A stretch of DNA of 64,000 bases from Lapidilactobacillus luobeiensis (GCF_024345205.1 NZ_BROC01000005.1:1-64000), one strand, 5' to 3'. Positions 44,720 through 52,127 are shown, counted from the stretch's first letter. Numbers and translations are program-made. The notes: a model not told the origin generated them from the sequence alone.

Positions 44720-46033
44720 TCAAGCGTTAGCAGGTGTTGCTTTTGCATCATCCGCTGGCTTCGCTTGTTCTTCAGCGACCATCTTCTTATCATACGCCTT
44801 AACGAATGGATAGTAGATAATCGTGGCAACAGCTAAGTTGACAATGATCAAGATAATCATCCGCCAATCGTTCCCGGCTGATAAATAACCACCGATCGGT
44901 GCTGGTAATGTCCAAGCAGGGATCGTAGTAAAGCCGTTAACTAAGCCGGCCTTGACTGTGAAGTAACTGATCGTTGTCAAAACAAGTGGTACCAAGTTGA
45001 ATGGAATAAACATGTACGGATTCAACATCATTGGCGCACCAAAGATCATTGGTTCGTTGATATTAAAAATACCCGGAATGATCGAGAAACGACCAACTTC
45101 TTTTAAGAACTTCGACTTGCAGACAAACAAGAAGAGAAAGGCTACAACAACCGTTGCCCCGGCACCACCGATCGTAACAGTCCATTGGTAGAACTGTTCT
45201 GGAGCGATGTAAGGTAATTTAGTTGCGGCAGTCCCAGCAGCCAATGCTTTGGCATTGTCATCCAGCATGATCAGCCACAGCGGACGAACTGCTGAACCAA
45301 CGATACTCATACCATGGATACCAAATGACCACAGTAAATGGATAAAGAACATTGGCAATAAAGCACCGATCAAGTTATTCCCTAAAATATTGGTCAATGG
45401 TTTGAAGAGTTCCAGCAATAATGAGTTAACATCGACATTCGCAATATCACGAACCAACCAAACAACCGTGATAATGACCGCACCAGGGATCAAGGCCTCA
45501 AAACTACGAGCGACTGCTGGAGGAACCTGCTCCGGCATCTTGATCGTAATATTGTGCTTGTTAAACCAGCGATACGTCTCAACTGCAAAAATCATTGCAA
45601 TAATCGCTGAGAACATACCAGAAGCGCCCAATGAGCCCATTGGTAAAACGAAACCTAAAGGTGCTTTCTTAGGTGTCAATACGCTAACAGGGACCTGCAG
45701 CATGAAGAACGCACCCAGTGATAAAATACCCCCTGTAACGCCATCCAATTTATACGACTGGGCCAAATCTTGCCCCATGACAAATGTCGCATAAATCGCC
45801 ATCAACCCCATCGTGAGCCGGAATGGCAAAATGATCGTCGCCGAATAAGGCGCCAACGCATTTTTCCACGACTCGACCGGTAAGTTGATGAAGACCATAA
45901 AGAAGGTCCCGACTAAAATCAAAGATAATGTCGAAACAACACCATTACGAATTGCTAAAAGGTGGCGTTGTGTCCCGATTTTCGCCATTGGTGGGACAAC
46001 TTTATCTTCGACCCATTTCATGAACTTCTGCAT
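44720..46033 (-). CDS. PTS sugar transporter EIIC subunit (lactose/cellobiose superfamily)
   Basis: 437 residues, about ten membrane segments. EIIC signature GIFNINEPMIFGAPMMLNPY near residue 335 carries the sugar-binding Glu. It is the membrane channel of a PTS; matching EIIA and EIIB are not in the window and must come from elsewhere. SD AGGAGGAG. An RpiR-type operator overlaps its promoter. Its position beside murQ, a GlcNAc/MurNAc kinase and mupG suggests import of a wall disaccharide, although known MurP is a glucose-family EIIBC. Confidence 0.9.
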   Translation of the reverse strand: MQKFMKWVEDKVVPPMAKIGTQRHLLAIRNGVVSTLSLILVGTFFMVFINLPVESWKNALAPYSATIILPFRLTMGLMAIYATFVMGQDLAQSYKLDGVTGGILSLGAFFMLQVPVSVLTPKKAPLGFVLPMGSLGASGMFSAIIAMIFAVETYRWFNKHNITIKMPEQVPPAVARSFEALIPGAVIITVVWLVRDIANVDVNSLLLELFKPLTNILGNNLIGALLPMFFIHLLWSFGIHGMSIVGSAVRPLWLIMLDDNAKALAAGTAATKLPYIAPEQFYQWTVTIGGAGATVVVAFLFLFVCKSKFLKEVGRFSIIPGIFNINEPMIFGAPMMLNPYMFIPFNLVPLVLTTISYFTVKAGLVNGFTTIPAWTLPAPIGGYLSAGNDWRMIILIIVNLAVATIIYYPFVKAYDKKMVAEEQAKPADDAKATPANA

Positions 46034-46082
46034 GAAATCACTCCTCCTATAAAGATAAAATATGAAATTAGTGCAAATAATG

Positions 46083-46136
46083 TGAAGCGTGAATACGCCT
46101 TCAACGGTATTATAACATGATGAAATTAAATTTCAA
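46083..46136 (-). promoter_or_regulatory. EIIC promoter with RpiR-type operator
   Basis: Minus strand TTGAAA (46131-46136), 16-bp spacer, TATAAT (46109-46114). The perfect palindrome TGAAATTAAATTTCA (46121-46135) lies between and over these boxes. A second dyad, TGAAGCGT/ACGCCTTCA (46083-46103), sits just downstream of the -10. Confidence 0.7.
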
Positions 46137-46156
46137 CAGAAAACACTAAAAGACAG

Positions 46157-46178
46157 GTGAAATAATATTATTTTTCAC
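46157..46178. promoter_or_regulatory. second RpiR-type operator upstream of EIIC promoter
   Basis: GTGAAATAATA followed by TTATTTTTCAC gives a 22-bp near-palindrome with the same TGAAA/TTTCA ends as 46121-46135, about 20 bp upstream of the -35. Confidence 0.5.
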
Positions 46179-46195
46179 AGATGACCTAGACCATT

Positions 46196-47059
46196 CTATT
46201 TACCAGTTAAGGTTTTCTTGTATTCTTCGACGATTTTGTGAGATGAATTTAGTGATTTAGCACTTTTATCAAAGGTTTTGCTAACATAATAATAGAAAAT
46301 TATATCAACCAACATAAACTGTGCCAATAATGAGTTGGTCGCAGCAATTCGATTAGAACTTTCTTTTGGTTGCGAGGTATGCACGGCAATATCAGACAAT
46401 TTCGCCAAACTATTTTGGCCAAAGCGTGTCAGCGAGGCCAATTTGACTCCAGCCTCTTTGGCAACATGTGCCGCCATTAAAATTTCTGGTGATTCTCCGG
46501 AATTAGAGATGATCCACAGCATATCCCGCTTACCCGCATTCGCTATTTTCGGCAAAAGCGCATTCAGATCATTATCGGCCACTGTCGCAAAGCCGATTCG
46601 GTTCCACTTTTGACAAATATTCTCTACGACTAAATAGGAAGCGCCGATCCCATAAACAAATAAGCGTTGACTGTGATTGAGGGAACGAATCAAATTGGCT
46701 ACTTCCGCTTCGTTGATCTGATCAGTCGTTTCGCGGATCGACTGTAAGGCACTCGTTAATAATTTACCTTTGATCGAATTCAGGGTCTCGTCTTTAGTAA
46801 TATCGGCTTGATTTTGAGGATCGGCCTGATTTTTAGTTAAATCAGAGGACAATAGGATCTTCAATGTCGTAAAACTACCGATATCTAAACGCTTGGTCAA
46901 CCGGATCACCGTTGCGGGACTTGAATCAGCGGCTTGGGCCAGCTGAGTCACTGTCATCTTAATGACCTTTTGCGGATGCTCCAAAATATATTGTGCGATT
47001 TTTGACTCTGCTTCTGAAAGCTCCGCCTGAGAATTTAGGATCCGTCCTTTAACTGACAA
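46196..47059 (-). CDS. RpiR-family regulator, MurR-like
   Basis: 287 residues. HTH_6 domain about 1-78 (VTQLAQAADSSPATVIRLTK) and SIS domain about 125-260 (LFVYGIGASYLVVENICQKW and LWIISNSGESPEILM). It starts at TTG 47059 with SD AAAGGAG. It lies between murQ and the PTS gene; in known Mur operons MurR senses MurNAc-6-P. Palindromes TGAAAT..ATTTCA occur upstream of this gene and of EIIC, which fits autoregulation and control of uptake. Confidence 0.87.
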   Translation of the reverse strand: MSVKGRILNSQAELSEAESKIAQYILEHPQKVIKMTVTQLAQAADSSPATVIRLTKRLDIGSFTTLKILLSSDLTKNQADPQNQADITKDETLNSIKGKLLTSALQSIRETTDQINEAEVANLIRSLNHSQRLFVYGIGASYLVVENICQKWNRIGFATVADNDLNALLPKIANAGKRDMLWIISNSGESPEILMAAHVAKEAGVKLASLTRFGQNSLAKLSDIAVHTSQPKESSNRIAATNSLLAQFMLVDIIFYYYVSKTFDKSAKSLNSSHKIVEEYKKTLTGK

Positions 47060-47132
47060 AGCGCAACACTCCTTTTTAAATAAAACGTCTATTTAGATTC
47101 TAGCATGTTTATCCATAGATTTTCCGAATAAA

Positions 47133-47147
47133 TGAAATTTTATTTCA
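47133..47147. promoter_or_regulatory. RpiR-type operator upstream of the RpiR gene
   Basis: TGAAATTTTATTTCA, palindromic with TGAAAT/ATTTCA arms, the same arms as at 46121-46135. A possible -10 TAGAAT lies at 47097-47102. Confidence 0.6.
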
Positions 47148-47160
47148 CTAGCCATTAAAA

Positions 47161-47286
47161 AAGAGTGTGACCCGACCTGCTCAGCTTCTGAGCATTACCC
47201 TAGCTAGACTTTTGGAAGTTGATTTTGCTTCCGGAAGCCTAGCGTAGTTAAGCGGAAGAAGCTAGGTCGGCGAGCACATTTCAAAA
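47161..47286 (+). repeat. A-family palindromic element, copy 12
   Basis: Outer arms CCGACCT/AGGTCGG replace CCACCCC/GGGGTGG seen elsewhere. Inner stem CTAGACTTTTGGAAG/CTTCCGGAAGCCTAG. First of three in tandem between the RpiR gene and murQ. Confidence 0.85.
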
Positions 47287-47411
47287 TCATAGTGCGCAGC
47301 ACAACGGGTTGACTTTGAGCATTAACCTAATAATGATTATGGAAGCGAACCTTGCTTCCGGAATCATTATGTAGTTAAGCGCAGAAGTCAGTTATGCGCA
47401 GCACATTTCAA
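47287..47411 (+). repeat. A/B palindromic element, copy 13
   Basis: B-type ends (GTGCGCAGCAC, GCGCAGCAC) with an A-type middle: TAATGATTATGGAAGC/GCTTCCGGAATCATTA. Same modular build as copy 8. Confidence 0.85.
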
Positions 47412-47537
47412 AATCATGTTGCGCAGCACAACGGGTGCTTTTGAGCACGACTAGCCATTTGTTGCAGATTGACGGCAGACAATCTGTGACAAATGGCGTA
47501 TCGGCGCAGAAAGCAGTTGTGCGTAGCACATTTCAAA
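47412..47537 (+). repeat. B-subfamily palindromic element, copy 14
   Basis: Inner stem CATTTGTTGCAGATTG/CAATCTGTGACAAATG with two G-T wobbles; conserved GAGCACGACTAG and GCGTATCGGCGC. Closest relative is the copy inserted at 41961. Confidence 0.85.
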
Positions 47538-47560
47538 ATCATAGTGCGCAGCACATTTAA
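47538..47560 (+). repeat. B-element end fragment
   Basis: TCATAGTGCGCAGCACATTT joins the left end of an element directly to the right end; the whole interior is missing. Confidence 0.6.
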
Positions 47561-47563
47561 AAA

Positions 47564-47592
47564 AACGATTATCCCATCAGGCGATAATCGTT
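47564..47592 (-). terminator. terminator of murQ
   Basis: AACGATTATC pairs with GATAATCGTT; a T run follows on the minus strand. Confidence 0.88.
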
Positions 47593-47616
47593 AACGTACA
47601 ATAAGGATCTCAAGAA

Positions 47617-48519
47617 TCAATGTTGCCGTAGATATTCAAGCGCTGCGGCAATAAAACCATCAGTGGCAGCCAGCGCTTGTTCCGCTTCGGTTAAACTACA
47701 ATTGCCATTGATCATAACGATCGCGATTTTTGGCTGGCTCTGAGATTTCTGATAGAAGTCCACCGCCGTTGCACGATCAACGCCAGTAGCGTCTTGAATA
47801 ATACGCTGGGCCCGATCAACTAATTTCTTGTTTGTCGGCTTAACATCAACCATTAGATTTCCATAAACTTTACCTAATTTGATCATTGCCGTGGTTGAGA
47901 TCATATTTAAAATCAGTTTCTCTGCGGTCCCTGATTTCATTCTGGTCGAACCGGTGACGACTTCAGGGCCAACTGGCGCCTCGATCGCAAATTCGGCATG
48001 TTGACTGATCAATGCATGTTGATTACAGCTCAACGCACCAGTCCCTGCTCCAACTTCACGCGCATAATCCAGACCCCCGATCACATAAGGTGTGGTCCCA
48101 CTGGCTGCTAAGCCCAACACAAAATCATTGGCCGCCAGCTGTTTCGCCTTTAGATCAGCTTGACCACCTGCCTCAGAGTCCTCGGCGCCTTCCACGGCTT
48201 CAGTCATGGCCACTTGACCACCTGCGATCAGGCCTTGGACCATCTCAGGACTGGTCCCGAAAGTGGGGACACACTCAGCTGCGTCAAGCACGCCAAGACG
48301 ACCGCTTGTACCGGCGCCAATGTAGAAAAGCCGCCCCCCCTGCTTAAAGCAGGCCACGATCGCATCAACCACCTGTGTGATCGCGGCGATGATCTCAGGC
48401 TGACTGATCACCTTTGGTACTTGTTGATCTTGTCCATTGATCAATGTCAATACATCTTTAGTTGACAGCGTATCAATGTGCATCGTCAATGCGTTGCGTT
48501 CCTCTGTTATTCGTTTCAT
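47617..48519 (-). CDS. murQ: N-acetylmuramic acid 6-phosphate etherase
   Basis: 300 residues, family length. SIS-fold motifs GGRLFYIGAGTSGRLGVLDA near residue 62 and PVGPEVVTGSTRMKSGTAEK near 190 (catalytic Glu/substrate loop) are diagnostic of MurQ. It splits the D-lactyl ether of MurNAc-6-P to GlcNAc-6-P and D-lactate in the cytoplasm. SD AAAGGG. It overlaps the upstream esterase gene by 47 bp, so both are co-transcribed. Confidence 0.96.
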   Translation of the reverse strand: MKRITEERNALTMHIDTLSTKDVLTLINGQDQQVPKVISQPEIIAAITQVVDAIVACFKQGGRLFYIGAGTSGRLGVLDAAECVPTFGTSPEMVQGLIAGGQVAMTEAVEGAEDSEAGGQADLKAKQLAANDFVLGLAASGTTPYVIGGLDYAREVGAGTGALSCNQHALISQHAEFAIEAPVGPEVVTGSTRMKSGTAEKLILNMISTTAMIKLGKVYGNLMVDVKPTNKKLVDRAQRIIQDATGVDRATAVDFYQKSQSQPKIAIVMINGNCSLTEAEQALAATDGFIAAALEYLRQH

Positions 48520-49273
48520 TATTTATTTTCCCTTTCTGATCAGCAAACAGCCAATTAAAGACTAATGGCAGTTGTTGGTTCCAGTAATCCCAATCATGTT
48601 CTCCTGGTGAAACATGGTAAGTCACCTTTAAATCAAGTTGCGTGGTTAAAAAAGTATGAAGCTTCTGGTTATCCTGATACATGAAGTCGGACTGGCCGAT
48701 CGCTTGCCACCAGCGGATCCTTGCTAATGCCTTGGGATCCGCTCGCTGGGCCCAAACCGTCAGTTGCTCTTGTTCAAGCCGTTCGTCCTTAGCGCCAAAA
48801 ACCGCTTCATGATCGGCCATTATACTAGGAACGACCTTTAGATCAGCCACAGCCGAGAGTACAGCCACAGCCGAAAAAGTGGTGGGGTGACAAAAAGCCA
48901 GCTTCAGGGCCCCATAACCTCCCATAGAGTTTCCGACCAAATAATTATCTTCGAATTTAGAGCTTAACGGTAAAAGTTCCCGCATTTCAGGAATCAATTC
49001 TTTTGTTAAATAGTCCCAATAGCGTTGGCCCCAAACCATATTCTGATAAAAGCTTCGACCCATGGCTGGCATCACGACCGCACAATGGGCAGCCAGCGCA
49101 AATTGCTCGATCGTTGTTTTCCGTTGCCAGCCAGTGCCATTATCACCTAATCCATGTAACAGCCAGATCACTTTCAAATCATCTTGGCCGATCAGGCTAT
49201 CTGGGAGCACGATTTGAACATTAGTTTGACTCTCAAGAATCGTTGAATTGCGACATAAATTGATTAGCGCCAC
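48473..49273 (-). CDS. alpha/beta-hydrolase esterase (esterase D / tributyrin esterase family)
   Basis: 266 residues. Nucleophile elbow GNSMGGYGAL near residue 117 (Ser), HGLG oxyanion region near 42, late His in VSPGEHDWDYW near 235. No signal peptide. It starts at GTG 49273 after AAGGAAG. Its 3' end overlaps murQ by 47 bp, an unusually tight link to wall-sugar recycling. Removing acetyl groups from imported O-acetylated wall sugars is an attractive guess, not shown. Confidence 0.85.
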   Translation of the reverse strand: MALINLCRNSTILESQTNVQIVLPDSLIGQDDLKVIWLLHGLGDNGTGWQRKTTIEQFALAAHCAVVMPAMGRSFYQNMVWGQRYWDYLTKELIPEMRELLPLSSKFEDNYLVGNSMGGYGALKLAFCHPTTFSAVAVLSAVADLKVVPSIMADHEAVFGAKDERLEQEQLTVWAQRADPKALARIRWWQAIGQSDFMYQDNQKLHTFLTTQLDLKVTYHVSPGEHDWDYWNQQLPLVFNWLFADQKGKINNETNNRGTQRIDDAH

Positions 49274-49310
49274 TATCCATCTTCCTTTACTGAATACTTA
49301 TCTAGCTTTG

Positions 49311-49374
49311 ATGATAAAACAAAAAACCAGTTTTTTCAATTATTTGTTGAAAAAAAATTCCAAAAATCTATAAT
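49311..49374. promoter_or_regulatory. divergent promoters sharing a palindrome (esterase-murQ / kinase)
   Basis: The dyad TTTTTTCAA (49331-49339) with TTGAAAAAA (49347-49355). Minus: TTGAAA, 17 bp, TATCAT (49311-49316). Plus: TTGAAA (49347-49352), 16 bp, TATAAT (49369-49374). Each arm supplies the -35 of one promoter. Confidence 0.7.
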
Positions 49375-49432
49375 ATAAGTTAAAGCACGTTTTTTAAGTC
49401 CCTTATTCAAAATAGAAAGGGTGTGGATCTTC

Positions 49433-50329
49433 TTGCAATATTTAATTGGTGTTGATAGCGGCGGTACTCACATTGTAGGACAGGCGTTGACTAGTACGAC
49501 TGGCACGATTTTAGCGCAAAAAGAAAGTGGCGTCGGCAATATTTTATTAGCGCCGCAACAAACGATCACAAATTTAAAAACGGTGATCAAAGGACTCCTT
49601 CACGAGCTGGCTGATCATGATTGTCAAATGATCCTCTTGGGTATCGCAGGAGTAGAAACGGTTGGCAATAGCGCGCAATTGGCAGCAGACTTTACGCAGA
49701 GCTTCAAAATACCCACCTATGTTATCAGCGATGCACAATTGGCTCTTCTCAATGGTTTAGAAGGACACGACGGCACCTTGGTGATCGCAGGGACCGGCTC
49801 GGTTATCTATGGCCGCCAAAATCAGCAGCTGTTCCGGTATGGCGGTTGGGGCAACTTACTTGGCGATACTGGGAGCGCCTATCAAATCGCGATCAGTGCG
49901 CTGAAGGCCATGCTTAAAAGTTTTGATGATCAACAAAGCAATGATTTGACCACTCCCCTTTTAACTGCCTTGAACGCCACTGATCCACGCCAAGCAGCAC
50001 ACAAGATCTACACATTAGACCGGCCCGAAATCGCCGGCCTCGCTAAAGTCGTCGCTGCCGTCGCTGACCAAGGAAGTGCCACGGCGCAACAGGTTTTGGT
50101 GACACAAGCGGCCGCACTGGCAGCTGAGACTACGCAACTATTACATCGTTTTAGCGCACCGCTCCCGGCCAAGATCGCTTTGTCCGGATCGGTCCTGGTT
50201 TATAATGGATTCTACCGCAAAACATTTCTTAGTCACCTACACACAAGCTATCCACAGCTTGAGCCGATCGTCGTTGATACTAACAATGCCCGTGGCGCTA
50301 TTTTTTGGTCGCGGTGGCAAAAGAAATAA
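49433..50329 (+). CDS. BadF/BadG-type kinase, GlcNAc/MurNAc kinase-like
   Basis: 298 residues. ATPase phosphate-1 motif YLIGVDSGGTHIVGQAL, phosphate-2/adenosine region TLVIAGTGSVIYGR near 118 and GGWGNLLGDTGSAYQIA near 138, all typical of the N-acetylglucosamine kinase/MurK branch of the BcrAD/BadFG family. It likely phosphorylates GlcNAc (and perhaps MurNAc) freed in the cytoplasm. TTG 49433 is chosen from family start position and the SD GAAAGGG. Divergent from esterase-murQ, upstream of mupG. Confidence 0.87.
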   Translation: MQYLIGVDSGGTHIVGQALTSTTGTILAQKESGVGNILLAPQQTITNLKTVIKGLLHELADHDCQMILLGIAGVETVGNSAQLAADFTQSFKIPTYVISDAQLALLNGLEGHDGTLVIAGTGSVIYGRQNQQLFRYGGWGNLLGDTGSAYQIAISALKAMLKSFDDQQSNDLTTPLLTALNATDPRQAAHKIYTLDRPEIAGLAKVVAAVADQGSATAQQVLVTQAAALAAETTQLLHRFSAPLPAKIALSGSVLVYNGFYRKTFLSHLHTSYPQLEPIVVDTNNARGAIFWSRWQKK

Positions 50330-50351
50330 AATATTTTTTCAAATAAAAATC

Positions 50352-50361
50352 GGTATATACC
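50352..50361. promoter_or_regulatory. GGTATATACC palindrome, possible NagR/HutC-type operator
   Basis: A perfect 10-bp palindrome in TCGGTATATACCAAT, similar to the GTnTAnAC core bound by GntR/HutC regulators such as NagR. It lies between the kinase and mupG genes, far from the mupG start. Confidence 0.3.
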
Positions 50362-50464
50362 AATACATTTAGCCACTGATCTTTTTGGCAACCGACTTGT
50401 CTTCGCTTAACTAATATGAACCTAAACCAGTTGTCTATTTCGCAAGAAAAGTGCCGGTAAAATG

Positions 50465-50488
50465 CCGCTGATTCAAGTATTACAGCGG
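50465..50488 (+). terminator. weak stem-loop after the kinase gene
   Basis: CCGCTG pairs with CAGCGG over a 12-nt loop, followed by TTTCTC. A TATAAT at 50509-50514 just downstream could be the mupG -10, but no good -35 was found. Confidence 0.35.
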
Positions 50489-50579
50489 TTTCTCAACTGA
50501 TTCTGGTGTATAATGTTTTTTGTAAATAAGCTTTCTCTGCGGTCGGATCAAATGACCACCGCTGGCAAAAATCAAAAAC

Positions 50580-50702
50580 AGAGTGCGAGCCGACCTGGTC
50601 AGCTTCAGAGCATTAGCCTAGCAAAGGCTTTGGAAACGTACCTTGCTTCCGGAACAGTTGCGTAGCTAAGCGTAAGAAGCTAGGGCAGCGAACACGTTTC
50701 AG
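50580..50702 (+). repeat. A-family palindromic element, copy 15, in mupG leader
   Basis: Outer arm GCCGACCT pairs imperfectly with AGGGCAGC; inner TGGAAAC/GCTTCCGG is weakened. The right end runs straight into the mupG SD (AAAAGGAG), so any transcript from upstream carries the element in its leader. Confidence 0.8.
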
Positions 50703-50720
50703 AAAAGGAGATCATTGATT

Positions 50721-51809
50721 ATGACAATGCGACAATTAGGCTTATCGATTTATCCTGATCACAGTACTTTTGAGGCTGACAAAGCCTATTTAGAACTGGG
50801 ACACAAATATGGTTTCAGCCGGATCTTCATGAGCATGCTGGAAGTCAAAGGGTCTGTTGAAGAAACTAAAAACAAATTTCAAAAGATCATCGATGTTGGT
50901 AATGAGTTGGGTTACGCGACGGTCCTTGATGTAGCGCCGCGGATTTTTGAACAACTGGGGATCAGCTATGACGATTTGAAATTCTTTAGCGACTTACACG
51001 TGGCTGGGATCCGTCTTGACGAAGGGTTCAACGGCGCGACTGAAGCGATGCTGTCTTATAATCCTTATGGCTTGATCGTTGAATTGAATATGAGTAATAA
51101 TGTTGATTACCTCAACAACATTATTAGCTACCAAGCCAACACCCCATTCCTTTATGGTTGCCATAATTTCTATCCGCAAGTCGGTACTGGCTTGCCTTAT
51201 GATTTCTTCATGGCATGTACCGAACGCTTCCGCAAATTTGGCATTCATACTGCCGCTTTTGTTGCTAGCCAAGTTGGCGATCAAGGTCCTTGGAATGTCA
51301 ATGACGGCTTGCCTACTTTGGAAATGGATCGCCGTTTGCCGATCGAAGTGCAAGCGAAGCATTTATTCGCCAGTGGTGGCATCGACGATGTGATCATTGG
51401 GAATGCTTACGCTTCTGAGGCCGAATTAGCGGCCTTGGCGCGGATCGATCGCTATCAAGTTCAATTCCACATTGATTTTGTGGACGCGGTCAATGATATT
51501 GAAAAAACCGTAGCGCTGAAACCACAGCATTTCCGTCGTGGCGATATGAACAGCTTGGTGATCCGTTCGACCATGCCGCGGGTCACTTACAAAGAAGTTC
51601 CGAACAAGCCTCATGATAACACCGAAGAATTCCAACGCGGTGATATCCTTGTCGGTAATGATGACTTTGGTATTTACAAGAACGAACTCCAAATCGTGCT
51701 CGAACCGCACAAAGAACCCCGCAAGAACAAGATCGGCAGTATCTCACCTGAAGAATTGATCCTGCTGGACTTCATTAAGCCTTGGAGCAAATTCCGCTTC
51801 ATCGACTAA
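50721..51809 (+). CDS. mupG: DUF871 protein, 6-phospho-N-acetylmuramidase (MupG)
   Basis: 362 residues, full DUF871 length. TIM-barrel N-terminus RQLGLSIYPDHSTFEADKAY, LDVAPRIFEQLGIS near 75, GIRLDEGFNGATEAMLS near 97, CHNFYPQVGTGLPYDFF near 152, and a C-terminal cyclophilin-like domain. In Staphylococcus aureus MupG cuts MurNAc-6-P-GlcNAc to MurNAc-6-P and GlcNAc. ATG 50721 has SD AAAAGGAG at 10-nt spacing; the TTG 6 bp upstream is too close. Neighbouring MurQ, MurR-like, kinase and EIIC genes fit this pathway. Confidence 0.92.
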   Translation: MTMRQLGLSIYPDHSTFEADKAYLELGHKYGFSRIFMSMLEVKGSVEETKNKFQKIIDVGNELGYATVLDVAPRIFEQLGISYDDLKFFSDLHVAGIRLDEGFNGATEAMLSYNPYGLIVELNMSNNVDYLNNIISYQANTPFLYGCHNFYPQVGTGLPYDFFMACTERFRKFGIHTAAFVASQVGDQGPWNVNDGLPTLEMDRRLPIEVQAKHLFASGGIDDVIIGNAYASEAELAALARIDRYQVQFHIDFVDAVNDIEKTVALKPQHFRRGDMNSLVIRSTMPRVTYKEVPNKPHDNTEEFQRGDILVGNDDFGIYKNELQIVLEPHKEPRKNKIGSISPEELILLDFIKPWSKFRFID

Positions 51810-51855
51810 TCGATCATAATTTCCAATACCAAAAATTTTAGGTCCAAATTTCTAG

Positions 51856-51899
51856 AAAAAGCTGACCATCGTTGATTTATTTGACGGTGGTCAGCTTTT
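51856..51899 (+). terminator. terminator of mupG
   Basis: AAAAGCTGACCATCGT pairs with ACGGTGGTCAGCTTTT (one wobble), then T-rich sequence. Confidence 0.88.
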
Positions 51900-51951
51900 A
51901 TATTTATCTCGCATCAACGTGTCGCGCCGCCATCACCGTTGATTGCAAGCG

Positions 51952-51979
51952 TTGACAAAAAACAGTCTTGCGCTATAAT
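51952..51979 (+). promoter_or_regulatory. strong promoter of the orphan secreted/anchored protein gene
   Basis: Perfect TTGACA, 16-bp spacer, perfect TATAAT. About 140 nt of leader follow before the ATG at 52128, with a small hairpin near 52078-52100; no known riboswitch recognised. Confidence 0.75.
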
Positions 51980-52127
51980 GAACAATGTCGAGGGTAACCA
52001 TTTAGAGCAACCAAAAAATCAGCAACCTGGGCAAATAACTAGTACTTCTACCTAACAGACGATGGAACTATGGATTTGATTTTCCACGGTCAGGAAATCA
52101 CCCTAACATGACAAGGAGTGGGTCAGA

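Noticed and set aside
51985-52127. Riboswitch in the leader of the orphan protein gene
   Set aside because: I compared by eye with TPP, purine, SAM and T-box cores and found none; only a small hairpin near the SD.
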